Source: Bradyrhizobium erythrophlei (GTDB lineage Bacteria; Pseudomonadota; Alphaproteobacteria; Rhizobiales; Xanthobacteraceae). From it: a stretch of 64,000 nucleotides of DNA. Position 1 is the first letter of the stretch; the number at the start of each line of letters is the position of its first letter. This document shows positions 25,963-34,410 of the stretch, in pieces. Under the pieces are notes generated by a model. The model saw only the letters and a program-made list of their open reading frames with translations, was not told the DNA's origin and did no database searches. Location: positions 6,076,001-6,140,000 of the forward strand of contig NZ_LT670817.1 in the NCBI RefSeq assembly GCF_900129425.1, read 5' to 3'. A program made the position numbers and the translations under genes.

Positions 25963-26739
25963 TCAAAACGTGAAAAGCACCGCCGCGTACCAGGAATACT
26001 GGTCGGTTTCGTTGGTGTTCTCAATGCCGCGGCTGACATATCCCAACAGGTGATAGGTGTCATTCAGATCATAGCGGACGCCGAGGCCTACACTGGTTGT
26101 TGCCGGATTGCCGGCGGTGTCGGCCGTCTGGTGAAACAACTCGGTGCCGACCTGCAGCTTGGGCAACAGCTGGTAAGTCAGCACGCCTCCGGTCATACAG
26201 AAATTCTGTGAATTACCGCTGCTGATCACACAGCCTCCGCCGCCGAACGCGGACCAACCATTGCTCCAGTCCTTCTCTACCCAAACAGGAAGCAGAAGCG
26301 AGGCGAAATTATTGCCCACTGCGCTGGAGCCACTCGGCAGAAACACGCGAGGAAAGATGCTGACGTCCAGACCAAAGGTGTCTTGATGCAAGAAGCGGTA
26401 CTTCGCAGCAAGTTCGACATTGCTCAAGCCGACGCTGGTATTTCCTCCGGTGGGTTGTCCGAAGGCCGCCGGCACGGTGGCCGTCAGCTGCAGGTCGGGT
26501 GCGGCGCCGTAGTTGAAATCGATGCCGGACGCGCCGCTGATTCCACCTTGCGTGGCTGTCCCGCTGCTAAACGAATAGATTTCAAAGTGTTTGTAGTCCG
26601 TTGGTTCGGGATCGTCCGACACGTAGGGCGGCCCGGCTGACGCAGGCTGCACCAGCGCCATCAACATCAAGCCAGCAATCTGCGATGTGCGTACCGCTCC
26701 ACCCAGTTCTATCGGATATGCCGTAACCTTGTGCCGCAT
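25963..26739 (-). CDS. Outer-membrane beta-barrel protein (transporter/MetA-pathway type)
   Basis: A 258-residue exported protein with a signal peptide (cleavage near VQPASAGPP). The rest alternates short amphipathic strands with turns (GLSNVELAAKYRFLHQD, FGLDVSIFPRVFLPSG, SVGLGVRYDLND) and ends in an aromatic residue (AAVLFTF), the signature of an outer-membrane barrel. It resembles the Phenol_MetA_deg family of barrels, thought to take up or sense aromatic compounds, but no degradation cluster is adjacent apart from the FAD monooxygenase 2 kb away. Confidence 0.75.
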   Translation of the reverse strand: MRHKVTAYPIELGGAVRTSQIAGLMLMALVQPASAGPPYVSDDPEPTDYKHFEIYSFSSGTATQGGISGASGIDFNYGAAPDLQLTATVPAAFGQPTGGNTSVGLSNVELAAKYRFLHQDTFGLDVSIFPRVFLPSGSSAVGNNFASLLLPVWVEKDWSNGWSAFGGGGCVISSGNSQNFCMTGGVLTYQLLPKLQVGTELFHQTADTAGNPATTSVGLGVRYDLNDTYHLLGYVSRGIENTNETDQYSWYAAVLFTF

Positions 26740-26963
26740 GCGACCAATCGAAGACAGCTATTATGGCTGGTGCGTGACGGCCGCCGATTCTGCGGCAAGC
26801 CGCGGAACCGTTTGCCCGCGTTCAGCCCGGCAAATCGGCCGCATTATCGCGCTGCTGCTTTCGGGCGGAACGTTTGGCACTCGGAAATTTGACTGGGCGC
26901 GGCCCGGTGGTCGCGAAGTGGTGATGTCACCAAGACAACCGCAACTATTCGAACCCCGGCGTG

Positions 26964-28235
26964 TCACCGCGCGACTTCAGTCATCTTCGGCATCTTCCCG
27001 AAAACCCCCGCCTCGGCCAGCGCTGCGATGCGAGCCTCGTCATAGCCGAGCGTCTTGCGCAAAACGTCCTTGGTATGCTCGCCCAGCAAAGGCGCCGCCA
27101 TCGGGTCCGCCAGCGGTGTCAAGCCGAGACGGATCGGCGGCTCGATGTTGGGGACCGAACCTGCGGCGGGGTGCGGAATTTGGCTGACACGATGGCGCTC
27201 GCGCACTTCAGGAGAGTTGAAAGCTTCCGCGACGGTACGGAGATAGCCGACGGGGATGTTGGCCGACTTCATCTTCGCCACCCAGTTTTCGCGAGGGTCT
27301 TGCGCAAAAATCCCGGTGAGGATCGCGCGCAGTTTCTCCTTGTTGGCCGTTCGTGAACGCCGGTCGGCGAATTCACCGCTGGCGAGATCGGGCCGGCCAA
27401 GCACTTCGATCACGAGGCGGCGATACAGCCGGTCATTGGCGCAGGCGATATAAAACGGCGCGTCCGACGCTGCGTAGACCCCGACGGAGGGTGATCCGTT
27501 CGGCGAATTACCCTGGCGGCTCGGATTTGTGCCGGTCATCAAATAGGCCATGCCGTAAAACTGGGTCATCGCCAGCGCGACGTCGAACAGAGCGACCTCG
27601 ACATGCTGGCCGCGGCCGAGCCGATCGCGGGCGAACAACGCCAGCAGGATGGCGTTGCAGGCTGACATGCCCGTCATCATGTCGACCGCGGGTGGTCCGG
27701 TCCGTACCGGCGGCCCATCAGGAAAACCATTGAGTGACATGAACCCGCTTTCGGCCTGCGTGATCGGATCGAAGCCAGGACGGGATGCAAACGGCCCCTG
27801 GCGGCCATAGGCCGAGATCGAGCAATAGACCAGGCGGGGATTGGTCGGCCCGACGGAAGCGTAGTCGAGGCCATACTTCTTCATCACACCGGCGGAGAAG
27901 TTCTCCACCACCACATCCGCCCGCGCGATCAATTCCCGCGCGATGTCGCACGCCTCGGGCTTGGCGAGATCGAGGGCGATGCCGCGCTTGTTGCGGTTCA
28001 AGCTGACGAAAGCAGCACTTTCTCCGGCGAGATCGGCGTGCTCATAGCTCCGCGTATCGTCGCCGCCATCCGGGTTCTCGATCTTGATGACTTCGGCGCC
28101 AAAATCGGCGAGGGTTTGCGTGCAGGCAGGACCGGCGACAACCCGGGTGAAATCCACGACCAGCAGACCATCCAGCGCCGTCGGCACGCCCTTGGCTCGC
28201 GGCGTGCGATCCGGCAATTGCGGTCTGGCTGTCAT
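26964..28235 (-). CDS. CaiB/BaiF family CoA-transferase (class III)
   Basis: A 423-residue cytoplasmic enzyme. The N-terminal family motif is complete (LLVVDFTRVVAGPACTQTLADFGAEVIKIE, given here in two parts: VDFTRVVAGP and LADFGAEVIKIE), and the catalytic Asp sits in HVEVALFDVALA. The region DPITQAESGFMSLNG is also typical. It moves CoA from an acyl-CoA donor to a carboxylate such as formate, oxalate, mesaconate or carnitine; the substrate is not evident and no partner dehydrogenase or hydratase is adjacent. Confidence 0.92.
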   Translation of the reverse strand: MTARPQLPDRTPRAKGVPTALDGLLVVDFTRVVAGPACTQTLADFGAEVIKIENPDGGDDTRSYEHADLAGESAAFVSLNRNKRGIALDLAKPEACDIARELIARADVVVENFSAGVMKKYGLDYASVGPTNPRLVYCSISAYGRQGPFASRPGFDPITQAESGFMSLNGFPDGPPVRTGPPAVDMMTGMSACNAILLALFARDRLGRGQHVEVALFDVALAMTQFYGMAYLMTGTNPSRQGNSPNGSPSVGVYAASDAPFYIACANDRLYRRLVIEVLGRPDLASGEFADRRSRTANKEKLRAILTGIFAQDPRENWVAKMKSANIPVGYLRTVAEAFNSPEVRERHRVSQIPHPAAGSVPNIEPPIRLGLTPLADPMAAPLLGEHTKDVLRKTLGYDEARIAALAEAGVFGKMPKMTEVAR

Positions 28236-28579
28236 GATCGACGCTTCCCTCTATCTCGATTGGCGACCATCGTGAGCGCCGCCCAACGCGACTTTAAGGA
28301 CTATTTCCAGACCTCCACAAGTACCCGGTGCCCTGCCGGACCGGCAGGTCGAACTTGAAGACGGACAGACTGAAAAAATTCGGGTCTGGTCTCCTCATTG
28401 GGAGAAAACAGCCCAATTTCCGGCAGCTACCGGGCAAATCCTGCCGGGGTCGACATCATCAGCGCCAGATCCACATTGATTTGTAACGAAAATTTCATGG
28501 CCCGGGATTTGCTGCTCCCTCGGCTGAGATTTGCTCGTGTGTCAGTTGAGTGTGTCAGTTGAGACAATGGGAGTGAATC
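28236..28579. other. 344 bp intergenic region with a tandem repeat
   Basis: The divergent upstream regions of the CoA-transferase gene and the small gene at 28580. Apart from the 13 bp tandem repeat at 28538-28563 I see no gene, GGAAC-type promoter or RNA structure. Confidence 0.4.
28538..28563 (+). repeat. Perfect 13 bp tandem repeat upstream of the 28580 gene
   Basis: TGTGTCAGTTGAG occurs twice without a gap, ending 17 bp before the ATG at 28580. Its position over the expected promoter or leader suggests a regulator site or a recent duplication. Confidence 0.6.
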
Positions 28580-28870
28580 ATGTCGCGACATCATATCCTG
28601 CCACCGATCGTCTATGTTCCACAGTCGAAGCCAAAGAAGATCGAAACTCGAAAGAGCCGTGTCCCGACGCGCGCGAGCGGCGCGGTTGAAGATACCGCGG
28701 ACGTCGAGGAAACCTATGAACCGATCGGCCCCGGCCGATCGACACTGGCCGGTATCCCGCCGGAGAACTTCCTGCCGATCGAGGGATCCGAACACAAGCC
28801 ACCCTCGACCCTGGGGCGGCTTAGCGAAAGCACGCTGAAGGTGATGCTGCTCGCACAGGAAATGAGTTAG
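28580..28870 (+). CDS. Small hypothetical protein (96 aa)
   Basis: ATG at 28580 with GGGAG 6 nt upstream. The product is soluble: a basic N-terminal third (PQSKPKKIETRKSRVPTR), an acidic middle (EDTADVEETYEPIGPG) and a C-terminal helical part (LGRLSESTLKVMLLAQEMS). No family is recognised. It converges with the TPR/ATP-grasp gene at 28913. Its size and tripartite charge pattern would suit a small substrate or adaptor, but nothing proves a link to that enzyme. Confidence 0.6.
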   Translation: MSRHHILPPIVYVPQSKPKKIETRKSRVPTRASGAVEDTADVEETYEPIGPGRSTLAGIPPENFLPIEGSEHKPPSTLGRLSESTLKVMLLAQEMS

Positions 28871-28912
28871 GGCCCAATCGCCCGAAAGGCCATTAAGCGG
28901 GTGTAACGGAGT

Positions 28913-30577
28913 TCAGGAAACGTCAGCGATCGCGAGTTTCCGCAACATCTCGTCGAATGCCAATTTGATGCGAAGCACGAACGGATCCTTGTAGGGAAAT
29001 TTCTGATTGTGCTCGTGGACCAGCATCGTGGCATTCACTTCGAACACGACAAGATTTCCTGAAGGGTCCAGCCCGCAATCGATGCCAAAATATTCAAGGT
29101 CGATGCGCTGCTGGATTGCCCGCAGCATCTGATAGTGTCCGGAATTGAAAACGGTGGTGGGATCGTTGAGGAAGGCCGTTTCCTCCTGTTGCATCCATTG
29201 GTGATCGGCCATGTCCGTGTTTTCGTGATGCACCTTCCAATTGTCCGCGATCGCGAGGTGGTACGGCAGGATCTGACCATCCACGAAAATGAACCGATAC
29301 TTGCGGAAATAGCCGTCGGCTGAGCGATAGTCGACATATTCGATGAAATAGCGGTCGGTACCGGGGCGCTGTACAACAACCGCCTCGAGTTCGATCGGGC
29401 TTTCGATCTTTTCGAAATCATCGCCGCCATGCGTCCCGGCAGGCCGGACCAGGATGAAGGACGGAGACGCAAGCGCAGCCCGCAGCGTTGCAACGGAAAG
29501 ATCCGAACCCGCGTTCTGACGCAGGACCCTTGGGATGCGGCAGCCATGGATCCCCCCCAGCAGACCCGCCACATTGTCCCGCGTGGTTCTCTGGATTTTC
29601 CGGGGATCGTTGACCGTCGGCTTGCCAAGCCTGCTGACGAGATCGGCGACCAGAGGCAGCAGCCCGTCGGCCTGGTCCGCATCGGAAACCAGATTGACGA
29701 CGACCTGTACGCCCTGCCTCAGGCTTTCGGAATCGCATTCGCTGGAGGCAAACAAGGCGAGCGTATCGATGTCGTAGCCGCAATCCTTGAATAGAAATTC
29801 GGTCGGCGTGTTGCCGGCGAACGGGGCATAGAGCGCCAGGACACGAAAATCGGCAGGAGATTTGACTGCCGGCCGCCGGATCAGGGGCTGTATTCGTGCG
29901 GCTGCGGCGTACGCGGCCTTGGCCGCTTCGGTTTCGCCCATCGTCTGCTTGATGCCGCCTATCCAATAGATGCTTTCAGCATCGGCGGGATTGAGGACGG
30001 CAGCCTGCTGAAAACATTCGATCGCGGTATCCAGTTCATTCAACTCAAAGCAAGTCTTGCCAAGCTGATGGCGGATCTGGCCGTCTTGCGGCCGTTCGTC
30101 GATCAGCTCCAACAAAATTGCCTTGGCCATGATGTATTGCCGCGTGGCCATCAGGGCCTGAACCAGATTGGTGCGCGCCGGCCAATGCCTTGGATTCAGC
30201 CTCAGCGCCTGAAGATAAAACGCGACGGCATCCTGGGGCTTCCCCGTCTTGTGTTGCACGTTGCCTAGGTTGCACCAGCAGTCCGTCAGGTGCGGCGCCA
30301 ACCGCAATGCGGCCTTATAATTCTCAGCTGCGAGATCGAGATCGCCGCGAACCATGCAGGCGTTGCCGAGCCTTGAATGCAGCTCGGAAATTGTCTCGAT
30401 CGGCGTCTCAGCGGGCAATTCTTTTTCGACTGCGGCGAGACCGCGTTGATACGCAGCGATTGCCTCCTCAAGCCTGCCGGCAGCGGAACATTCCAGTCCA
30501 ACGCGGAGCTGTTGCGCAATGAACGAGCCAGCGATATCGGTTTCCCCGGGAGAGGTTGCTGGCGCGGCTGCCGTCAT
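28913..30577 (-). CDS. TPR-repeat protein with C-terminal ATP-grasp-like domain (copy 1)
   Basis: A 554-residue soluble protein. The N-terminal half (about 20-240) has tetratricopeptide repeats, e.g. LGNACMVRGDLDLAAENYK, LGNVQHKTGKPQDAVAFYL and LGKTCFELNELDTAIECFQ. The C-terminal half resembles ATP-grasp enzymes: GTHGGDDFEKI, YFIEYVDYRS, YRFIFVDGQILPYHLAI, and a metal/ATP-site block FGIDCGLDPSGNLVVFEVNA. ATP-grasp enzymes ligate carboxylates to amines or thiols; the TPR part may recruit a protein substrate. It lies head to head with a paralogue at 30794, with a 216 bp gap. Substrate unknown. Confidence 0.75.
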   Translation of the reverse strand: MTAAAPATSPGETDIAGSFIAQQLRVGLECSAAGRLEEAIAAYQRGLAAVEKELPAETPIETISELHSRLGNACMVRGDLDLAAENYKAALRLAPHLTDCWCNLGNVQHKTGKPQDAVAFYLQALRLNPRHWPARTNLVQALMATRQYIMAKAILLELIDERPQDGQIRHQLGKTCFELNELDTAIECFQQAAVLNPADAESIYWIGGIKQTMGETEAAKAAYAAAARIQPLIRRPAVKSPADFRVLALYAPFAGNTPTEFLFKDCGYDIDTLALFASSECDSESLRQGVQVVVNLVSDADQADGLLPLVADLVSRLGKPTVNDPRKIQRTTRDNVAGLLGGIHGCRIPRVLRQNAGSDLSVATLRAALASPSFILVRPAGTHGGDDFEKIESPIELEAVVVQRPGTDRYFIEYVDYRSADGYFRKYRFIFVDGQILPYHLAIADNWKVHHENTDMADHQWMQQEETAFLNDPTTVFNSGHYQMLRAIQQRIDLEYFGIDCGLDPSGNLVVFEVNATMLVHEHNQKFPYKDPFVLRIKLAFDEMLRKLAIADVS

Positions 30578-30627
30578 GTGATTTTCACCTTGCTGCGGTG
30601 GAAGCGGGAGCCGACCATGTCGGTGCT

Positions 30628-30786
30628 ATGGTAAATAAAGTTTTGCCGCGGCACGAATTTGGGATTGCCGGCGCGAAAAAGTTGCTCCTGGACGTTTCGG
30701 ACGCCGAAGTGGAAATATTTGGCAATGTTCCCCGTCGCTGGCAACCAGTAAGATTCGGGATACATGCCGAGCGAATCAGCAGATAA
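30628..30786 (+). CDS. Possible 52 aa peptide directly upstream of ATP-grasp copy 2
   Basis: An ATG at 30628 opens a 52-codon frame (MVNKVLPRHEFGIAG ... RWQPVRFGIHAERISR) that stops 7 bp before the TTG start of the next gene. There is no good ribosome binding site, and the frame is also open further upstream. It is listed because of its position before an ATP-grasp gene; it may equally be a chance frame in the divergent promoter region. Confidence 0.25.
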   Translation: MVNKVLPRHEFGIAGAKKLLLDVSDAEVEIFGNVPRRWQPVRFGIHAERISR

Positions 30787-30793
30787 TTGAGCA

Positions 30794-32350
30794 TTGGAGG
30801 CCATCGAGGCCGAGCTTGCGCGCACCGTGACCGGATTGAAACAGAACGCGGCTGACTCGCGTGATATTGCCGGCAGCGGTCGCGGCTGGGCTCCGCGCCT
30901 GGCGCAGGAATCGAGGCTAAGGCAGCTTGACGATCGGCTCGCGCGCCAGCCCGTCGAGGAGGCCGGCGCTATCGATGTCGAGATCGAGCGCGCGGTTCTG
31001 CTGGGCGCCCTCGACCGGCGGCAGGATGCCCAACAAGCCTTCATCGACATCCTGCGAAGGCAGCCCACCAATTTCAGCGCGCTCAATGAATTCGGGACAC
31101 TGCTCACCAATATGGGCGCGATCGATGCCGCCTGCCGGGTCTATTCGGAAGCGATCCTCCACCATCCCCTGAATCCGATGGGCCATATCAATCTCGCTAA
31201 CCTGCTGCTTCGCGCCAACCGGCACGCCGAAGCGCGCGGGCATTACGAGGCCGCTTTAAGGGTCGATCCGGAACACGCCCAGGCGCATCAGGGACTCGGC
31301 GCCGTGCTCTCGGATCTTGGCGACCGCGCCGGAGCCCGACATCATTTCCAGAAGGGCTTTCGCGACAATGCCATTTCAACCCTGCCGTATCGCGGGACCA
31401 AGCCGCCAGTCGCCCTGCTGCAACTGGTTTCGTCGGGCGGCGGAAATATCCCGACCGCTTCGTTCCTGGACGACTGCACCTTTCTGACATCCGTGATCGT
31501 CACCGACTATCTCGATCCATCGATCCCGTTGCCGCCGCATCAACTGATCTTCAATGCGATCGGCGATGCCGACCTCTGCGAACCGGCGCTGGAGGCTGCC
31601 GTCCGCCTGATCGCGCGGACGACCGCGCCTGTCATCAACGATCCCCGCGCGGTGATGAAAACCGGCCGTATCAGCAACGCCCGGCTGCTCCGCGCCATAC
31701 CAGGGGTGAAAACTCCGCGAACCATAGCCATGGCTCGCGACAGCCTCGCCGGCCCGGATGGCGCCGTTTCGATTGCAAGCCAGGAATTTACGTTTCCGCT
31801 GCTGCTGCGCTCGCCCGGCTACCACACCGGACGCAACTTCATCCTCGTCGAGACGGCAGCCGAATTATCGGCCGCGGCGGCCGGCCTTCCCGGAGAGGAT
31901 CTGCTGGTGATCGAGTATCTCGATGCCCGCGGCAAGGACGGCAACGCGCGAAAATACCGCGTGATGATGATCGAAGACCATATCTATCCGCTGCATCTCG
32001 CGATATCCCAAAAATGGAAAGTGCATTATTTCACCTCTGACATGGCCGACAAGCCGGACCATCGCCTGGAGGAGCAACGCTTCCTCGGCGATATGCCGGC
32101 GGTACTTGGAGACAAGGCGATCGCGGCGCTCGAACGGATTAAAGTCGCGCTCGATCTCGAGTATGCGGGAATCGATTTCGGGATTGGTCGCGACGGTGAG
32201 TTGTTGTTGTTCGAAGCCAACGCCACCATGGTGATCGCTCCGCCGGATCCCGACGAGCGCTGGGAATACCGGCGGGCCGCCGTCGGCAAAATACTCGACG
32301 CCGTTGTGGCGATGATCATGCAGAAATCGGCCGGGGCAAGCCGAGCCTAG
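30794..32350 (+). CDS. TPR-repeat protein with C-terminal ATP-grasp-like domain (copy 2)
   Basis: Up to 518 residues, paralogous to the product of 28913-30577. TPR repeats occupy about 60-190 (LNEFGTLLTNMGAIDAACRV, HINLANLLLRANRHAEARGH). The ATP-grasp-like half has LLRSPGYHTGRNFILVE, LLVIEYLDARG, YRVMMIEDHIYPLHLAIS, and the C-terminal block YAGIDFGIGRDGELLLFEAN. The shared order HLAI(S/A)..WKVH..DMAD in both copies shows common ancestry. The farthest start is a TTG at 30794 without a clear binding site; a GTG a few codons later is possible. Function unknown; a ligase acting on a protein or peptide is inference. Confidence 0.75.
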   Translation: MEAIEAELARTVTGLKQNAADSRDIAGSGRGWAPRLAQESRLRQLDDRLARQPVEEAGAIDVEIERAVLLGALDRRQDAQQAFIDILRRQPTNFSALNEFGTLLTNMGAIDAACRVYSEAILHHPLNPMGHINLANLLLRANRHAEARGHYEAALRVDPEHAQAHQGLGAVLSDLGDRAGARHHFQKGFRDNAISTLPYRGTKPPVALLQLVSSGGGNIPTASFLDDCTFLTSVIVTDYLDPSIPLPPHQLIFNAIGDADLCEPALEAAVRLIARTTAPVINDPRAVMKTGRISNARLLRAIPGVKTPRTIAMARDSLAGPDGAVSIASQEFTFPLLLRSPGYHTGRNFILVETAAELSAAAAGLPGEDLLVIEYLDARGKDGNARKYRVMMIEDHIYPLHLAISQKWKVHYFTSDMADKPDHRLEEQRFLGDMPAVLGDKAIAALERIKVALDLEYAGIDFGIGRDGELLLFEANATMVIAPPDPDERWEYRRAAVGKILDAVVAMIMQKSAGASRA

Positions 32351-32484
32351 GTCTTTCACCGACGTCTGTTCCCGGCACTGACATTATCGGCCAAGGGGAA
32401 CCGGTTAAATTTCAAAAATCAGACCGCTTGTCCGGAACCCGACATGGTTGAAACGCTTAGCTCTGACATTGCCGAGGTTCGGCC

Positions 32485-32829
32485 ATGATTGCTGACGGGC
32501 GTTCTGCCGAGGCCGCCGTACAGCAACTCCTTCAACTAAGGGCATGCAGACCACTTCGGGAGGCGCTGATGGCCAGCATGAGAGATGATCGCGCTCGCGC
32601 GCGCGCCAGAGATTTGCTGGCGGTCGCTTATCCCATTCCTGACGACGTTGAGTTCCACCGGCTACGCGAGCTTGCGATCGAATATATTCAAGAAGCCGAG
32701 CGGCTCGAGGCCGAGCACATTGGTCGCGCGATCGAATCCGAGGAGTTGATCTCGGCCGCACTGGATGCCGTGGCCAGAGACTACTTCTCGCGTGCCGTGG
32801 CCCGGGCGGCGTCGCAGAAGGCCCGTTAG
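32485..32829 (+). CDS. Small helical hypothetical protein (114 aa)
   Basis: ATG at 32485 with GAGG 7 nt upstream. The sequence is mostly amphipathic helix, rich in Ala, Arg and Glu (LREALMASMRDDRARARARD, YIQEAERLEAEHIGRAI), with no signal, membrane segment or known motif. It follows ATP-grasp copy 2 by 134 bp on the same strand and might share its transcript. No family recognised. Confidence 0.55.
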   Translation: MIADGRSAEAAVQQLLQLRACRPLREALMASMRDDRARARARDLLAVAYPIPDDVEFHRLRELAIEYIQEAERLEAEHIGRAIESEELISAALDAVARDYFSRAVARAASQKAR

Positions 32830-33074
32830 CAGGCCCGATGATCCGTCAGGCCCGTTCGGACGCTGGAGGACGACGCAGCCAGCGACTACAGCACCATTGT
32901 GTTGGCGTTTAGACCCACTGTTTGCGGTCAGGCGGTCATCAGGCGGGTCTCGTTGAAGCGGTGGCTTCAATTTGCTGCAACGCAATAGACTTTCTCAAAT
33001 TTAATTTTAGCGAACTGACCCAGCCTCATTGCTTGCGCGTTTCAGCACTACCTGTTGAATCAAAAGTGATTGGG

Positions 33075-33926
33075 ATGGAAACAACGATGAAACGGGGAAT
33101 AACCGTTCTGATATGCCTCTGCGCTCTCGTCGGCGCCGTCTATTTTGCTATCAGCAAATGGGGCATTCGGCACGAGACGCTAAATCTCTTCGACACCGTG
33201 CGGCAGCGGCCGGTCGCCGTCGATCTCGCCGTCCGCCGTGACTACGAAATGAAAGCAGATGCCGGTTACTGGAAGCTTCCGGTCGCCATCATCAGCAACG
33301 GCAACACCGTCAAGAACACCGAATATTCGTTCCTCGCCAACGTGCTTGCGGCACGGGGATATCTGGTTGCCAGCGTTCAGCAGGATATTCCCACCGATCC
33401 GCCCCTGGTGACCAAGGTCGGCCTGCCATATGTCGGCCGGCGCGAAGTGTATGAAAAAGGTGAAGCCAACATTCAGTTTGTGCTTGGACAACTGGAAAAA
33501 TCGCAACCGAACGCCGATTACGATCATCTGACACTCGTCGGGCATTCCAATGGCGGCGATATCGCGATGTACTACGCCAAGCAACATCCCGAAACGGTAT
33601 CGAAGGTTGTCACGCTCGATAATTTGCGCGTCCCCTTCGTGCTCAATGACAAGATGAAGATCCTGTCTTTCCGGTCAAAGGACCCCAGATTCCAGACCGA
33701 TCCCGGCGTACTGCCGACCCCTGAGCAGGCGAAGTTGGACGGTATCGATATCGTCAGGACACAGTTTCAGCATACCGATATGAGCGACCGCGGTCCTTAC
33801 TCCGTCAAGGAGAGGATTCAGGCCACGCTCGATGCGTTTCTCGGCAGCGGCGGCAGCAGCAGCGAACTGGCGCCCGCACCTACTGACAATCCGATCGTGA
33901 CCAACGCCGCGGCGCCGCTTCCTTAG
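33075..33926 (+). CDS. Exported or membrane-anchored alpha/beta hydrolase
   Basis: A 283-residue protein. An N-terminal hydrophobic segment (GITVLICLCALVGAVYFAIS, about 9-28) is a signal anchor or uncleaved leader. The hydrolase fold shows the nucleophile elbow GHSNGG (LTLVGHSNGGDIAMYY); a late His in QFQHTDMSDRG is a candidate for the third catalytic residue. The tail is Ser/Pro/Ala-rich. It probably acts as an esterase-like hydrolase in the periplasm; the substrate is unknown. Two ATG codons (33075, 33087) could start it; neither has a strong binding site. Confidence 0.75.
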   Translation: METTMKRGITVLICLCALVGAVYFAISKWGIRHETLNLFDTVRQRPVAVDLAVRRDYEMKADAGYWKLPVAIISNGNTVKNTEYSFLANVLAARGYLVASVQQDIPTDPPLVTKVGLPYVGRREVYEKGEANIQFVLGQLEKSQPNADYDHLTLVGHSNGGDIAMYYAKQHPETVSKVVTLDNLRVPFVLNDKMKILSFRSKDPRFQTDPGVLPTPEQAKLDGIDIVRTQFQHTDMSDRGPYSVKERIQATLDAFLGSGGSSSELAPAPTDNPIVTNAAAPLP

Positions 33927-34094
33927 GGGGCAAGCTACCCTGAGCACCCGCCATATGCCGGTCGATTGCTGGTTCACCAACGCCTGAAAGCAGTCTCCTG
34001 CCCTGTTTTGCCTCCGGCGGAACATATTTCGGGCCTAGCGCTTTGATTCGGGTTCGAGGGTGCGCAGCCGCGCGCTTTTATTCTGGGGGGCAGA

Positions 34095-34322
34095 ATGTCC
34101 GGAAAATGGGTGGTTTTGGTCCTGCTTCTTGCCCTTACAACAACGCTGCTGAATCTGGTGATTTTCGCCGGCCAGATATCATCGCCCGCGACCGCGCGCG
34201 CCGGGGCCGACGCCAGCAAATTGCTGGATGACGAAGATTTCACCGACCGCCTCACAAAGATGGTTCGGAAAACCGTCCGCGATTACTGCACCGTCGGCAA
34301 GAGGAACGCCATTGATTGCTAG
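34095..34322 (+). CDS. Small exported or membrane-anchored protein (75 aa)
   Basis: ATG at 34095 with GGGGGG upstream. A hydrophobic N-terminus (VVLVLLLALTTTLLNLVIFAG) acts as a signal or anchor; the rest is charged and helical (LLDDEDFTDRLTKMVRKTVRD) and ends with two cysteines (YCTVGKRNAIDC) that could form a disulfide. No family recognised. It lies 88 bp before the TAXI-like gene on the same strand. Confidence 0.6.
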   Translation: MSGKWVVLVLLLALTTTLLNLVIFAGQISSPATARAGADASKLLDDEDFTDRLTKMVRKTVRDYCTVGKRNAIDC

Positions 34323-34410
34323 GTGCGAACGCCGAAGGGTGCGGGGGTGACAGAATTCACGCGAGCGATGGCTCCCCTTGCCAGCCGTGCGGTCAGCGGT
34401 CGAAATATTA

